A DNA stretch of 64,000 nucleotides, taken from NCBI GenBank assembly GCA_017531225.1, contig JAFXLL010000014.1, positions 109,390 to 173,389 on the forward strand, given 5' to 3'. The position numbers and the translations under genes were made by a program. Numbering within the stretch: position 1 is the stretch's first letter; every line of letters starts with the position of its first letter. The notes below the pieces were generated by a model. That model was not told the origin of the DNA, did not search any database, and was given only the letters and a program-made list of their open reading frames with translations. Source of the stretch: Bacteroidales bacterium (GTDB lineage: Bacteria > Bacteroidota > Bacteroidia > Bacteroidales > F082). Positions 62,586 through 64,000 of the stretch are shown piece by piece.

Positions 62586-62606
62586 TCCTTATAAGGATTA
62601 AACTTG

Positions 62607-62614
62607 CAAAGATA
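62607..62614 (-). promoter_or_regulatory. -7 box (TATCTTTG) upstream of gldF
   Basis: Minus-strand TAnnTTTG match 21 bases before the gldF start. It may drive the whole run from gldF to rfaE2, as I see no intergenic room for another promoter within it. Confidence 0.45.
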
Positions 62615-62629
62615 AAAACTTTTCCCGAA

Positions 62630-63793
62630 TTACCTTGTCTTATGGGTGGAAATAATCACCTTCTGGTCGCCGGTTATAGTGGTGGCAAAAAGGTAGATTT
62701 CGTCGCCATCGGCGATTTTCAAGGACTTCCGCAATTCCGCTACTGAAAGCGGGAAGTTACGTGTGGCGATGCTGGCCTTCTCCACACCAGCCAGAAGGGT
62801 TTGTTTGATTTTCTTGTTGTAAGGCGCCCAACCGTCAATGGCAAAGATGCGTCCCGGGAAGTCGGAAACCAAGTGTTCGGCGGTAAAAAGATGGCTGTTT
62901 CGGTGGAGTTGATGAACGCCGTAATGCTGGGACAGGTAGTCGAAACAACCGGCTTTCATCAAGGCAGCGTTGGGCTCATAAAGGTATGATAGGACAGCCG
63001 AGGCACTGTCCGTCATTGCGAGCGAAGCGAAGCAATCCATCATAAACTGTACTTTGGGTTGTCCCGTTTGGAGGTTAACACAGGTAATGACAGGTTCTCC
63101 CTCAAAGCCTTGCTCCATGATGAATAGCAACTCCTTGCACTCGTTGGCAACGGCCACCACATGCACTTCACTGACATGTTTAAGCTCTTTTAATGCCTTG
63201 CTGATATCGAGCATCGGCGAGAGTTTTACCATCACTCTACGGGCTTTTTGCAACAGCAACTCCTGCAATTCAATCACATTGGGTGTACAGTCGGCAATAC
63301 TCACCGTCTTTCGGCCATACGTATCGCGCCGCGCCGGATCAATGAAGAAACAATCTTTTGACTCGCAACGAGACAGATAAGTTTCGGAGGATTCGTTGTT
63401 GACAGTAATACTGGTTTGTAATGACGAAAAATTGTGTTCTACCAACCCGCATAATTCAGGGTTGATCTCTACGTAATCCGTTGCTTTGAAATGCTGTGCA
63501 ATGAAAAAGCAATCCACCCCTAAGCCACCGGTCAAATCAGCGAAAGTATCGCCTTGAAGCAATGAGGCCTTGTATTGCGCTGTAGCTTCGGATGAGCATT
63601 GTTCAACGGATAAGTGTACAGGGAAGAGTAGGTCGAGATTGTCACTCCAGGAAGGTACTTTCTTCCTGAGAAGTTGCCGAGCCTCTATTTGACGCAATGC
63701 CAAGGCCATATCGACCTTGGCATTGCTGTATTTCAGGGCCAACTCACGGACGTCATCGTTGAGATGTTCCTCTATGAATTGCCTAGTATCCAT
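62630..63793 (-). CDS. class I methyltransferase with THUMP-like domain, carrying a repeat insertion
   Basis: 387 residues from ATG 63793 (MDTRQFIEEHLNDD); the longer frame runs into the upstream gene. SAM-binding core at about 80-180: FADLTGGLGVDCFFIAQ, YVEINPELCGLVEHNF, CFFIDPARRDTYGRK. The C-terminal THUMP-like domain (about 315-387) ends in SVAELRKSLKIADGDEIYLF. Likely an RNA methyltransferase. At about residues 252-261 the reading DCFASLAMTD comes from the repeat at 63011-63039, absent from homologues as I recall them. The start shares one base with the stop of the pseudouridine synthase (TAATG). Confidence 0.85.
   Translation of the reverse strand: MDTRQFIEEHLNDDVRELALKYSNAKVDMALALRQIEARQLLRKKVPSWSDNLDLLFPVHLSVEQCSSEATAQYKASLLQGDTFADLTGGLGVDCFFIAQHFKATDYVEINPELCGLVEHNFSSLQTSITVNNESSETYLSRCESKDCFFIDPARRDTYGRKTVSIADCTPNVIELQELLLQKARRVMVKLSPMLDISKALKELKHVSEVHVVAVANECKELLFIMEQGFEGEPVITCVNLQTGQPKVQFMMDCFASLAMTDSASAVLSYLYEPNAALMKAGCFDYLSQHYGVHQLHRNSHLFTAEHLVSDFPGRIFAIDGWAPYNKKIKQTLLAGVEKASIATRNFPLSVAELRKSLKIADGDEIYLFATTITGDQKVIISTHKTR
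63011..63039 (+). repeat. 29-base repeat inside the THUMP-like methyltransferase gene
   Basis: Identical, as reverse complement, to 39496-39524 of the tatA-pheS hairpin. Only one half of the palindrome is present here. It is read in frame on the minus strand as a decapeptide. Confidence 0.85.
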
Positions 63794-64000
63794 TAGAGTT
63801 TCTTGAGCATGGCCACCTCTCTGTCGGTGAGGAAGCGCCATTCGCCACGAGGCAGTTTGTATTTGTCGAGTCCGGCAAACATCACACGGTCGAGTCGGGT
63901 GACTTCGTAGCCGAGATGTTCGAAAATACGGCGGACGATGCGGTTACGACCTGAGTGGAGCTCAATACCGATGCTCTTCTTGCTGTCGTCATCTTCATCG
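63793..64000 (-). CDS. RluB/RsuA-family pseudouridine synthase, 5' part outside the window
   Basis: The last 68 residues are visible, ending at TAA 63793-63795. They contain LHSGRNRIVRRIFEHLGYEV, TRLDRVMFAGLDKYKLPRGE and WRFLTDREVAMLKKL, the C-terminal signature of S4-containing RluB/RsuA rRNA pseudouridine synthases. Its stop shares a base with the start of the methyltransferase gene, so both RNA-modification genes are coupled. Confidence 0.88.
   Translation of the reverse strand, partial: DEDDDSKKSIGIELHSGRNRIVRRIFEHLGYEVTRLDRVMFAGLDKYKLPRGEWRFLTDREVAMLKKL

Noticed and set aside
1..64000. CRISPR arrays, tRNA or rRNA genes, prophage or insertion sequences
   Set aside because: I looked for regular spaced repeats, cloverleaf-like intergenic sequence, integrase, transposase and capsid-type proteins and saw none. 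The intergenic gaps are mostly too short for RNA genes.

Overview
The window comes from a member of the Bacteroidota, most likely an uncultured Bacteroidales-like lineage. The evidence is: promoters of the TAnnTTTG type instead of Shine-Dalgarno-led starts; families typical of the phylum (DUF4270, DUF4476, an IPExxxVDY-type protein, GldF/GldG, a type 9 secretion sorting domain, S46 peptidase, GH92 and GH97 glycosidases, a catalytic-domain-only glycogen synthase); and very tight packing with many convergent genes that touch or overlap. Isoprenoids are made by the mevalonate route, unlike Bacteroides and Prevotella, which use MEP. I saw no tRNA, rRNA, CRISPR array, prophage or insertion sequence.

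Layout. 1-1855: two ABC-2 permeases, the first cut by the window edge. 1887-8917: an exported-protein neighbourhood with a broken lipoprotein, three paralogous exported proteins, a ChaN/EreA-like exported protein and a membrane regulator with a LuxR-like C-terminus. 8964-11096: an S46 dipeptidyl-peptidase whose specificity residue points to DPP11. 11142-11578: a frameshifted YqaA-like membrane gene. 11753-15597: an AT-rich island with a controller protein, a cytosine methyltransferase, an HpaII-family restriction enzyme, an orphan gene and a Vsr endonuclease. 15629-21478: small housekeeping genes, plus an unusual pair made of a rifampicin-phosphotransferase-like dikinase and a lipocalin-like partner. 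21481-28538: AlbA_2 protein, GH92, a T9SS cargo protein, DUF4476, EFR1 ferredoxin, then TrkH/TrkA potassium uptake. 29976-43399: MetG, YraN, a second GH92, a cytidylate kinase-like protein, MnmA, RluA-type synthase, GH97, TatA, PheS, cyclophilin, DUF4270, glycogen synthase. 43502-49825: MeaB, glutamine synthetase, and the operon acpP-fabF-rnc-IPExxxVDY-lytTR. 50006-52522: DNA polymerase I with a crippled proofreading domain. 52526-62585: eleven consecutive minus-strand genes (gldF, gldG, DUF4340, rlmH, DUF2807 lipoprotein, HMG-CoA reductase, two GHMP kinases around mevalonate diphosphate decarboxylase, gtrA, rfaE2). 62630-64000: a THUMP-like methyltransferase and the end of a pseudouridine synthase.

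The most unusual signal cuts across this annotation: short intergenic-type repeats sit in frame inside genes. One 33-base motif (28/33 identical) occurs in vsr, between two zinc-ligand positions, and in rfaE2 on the opposite strand. A separate 29-base sequence is identical between the tatA-pheS intergenic hairpin and the methyltransferase gene at 62630. Three other genes carry frameshifts (1925, 11142, 16673), which could be real decay or assembly error.
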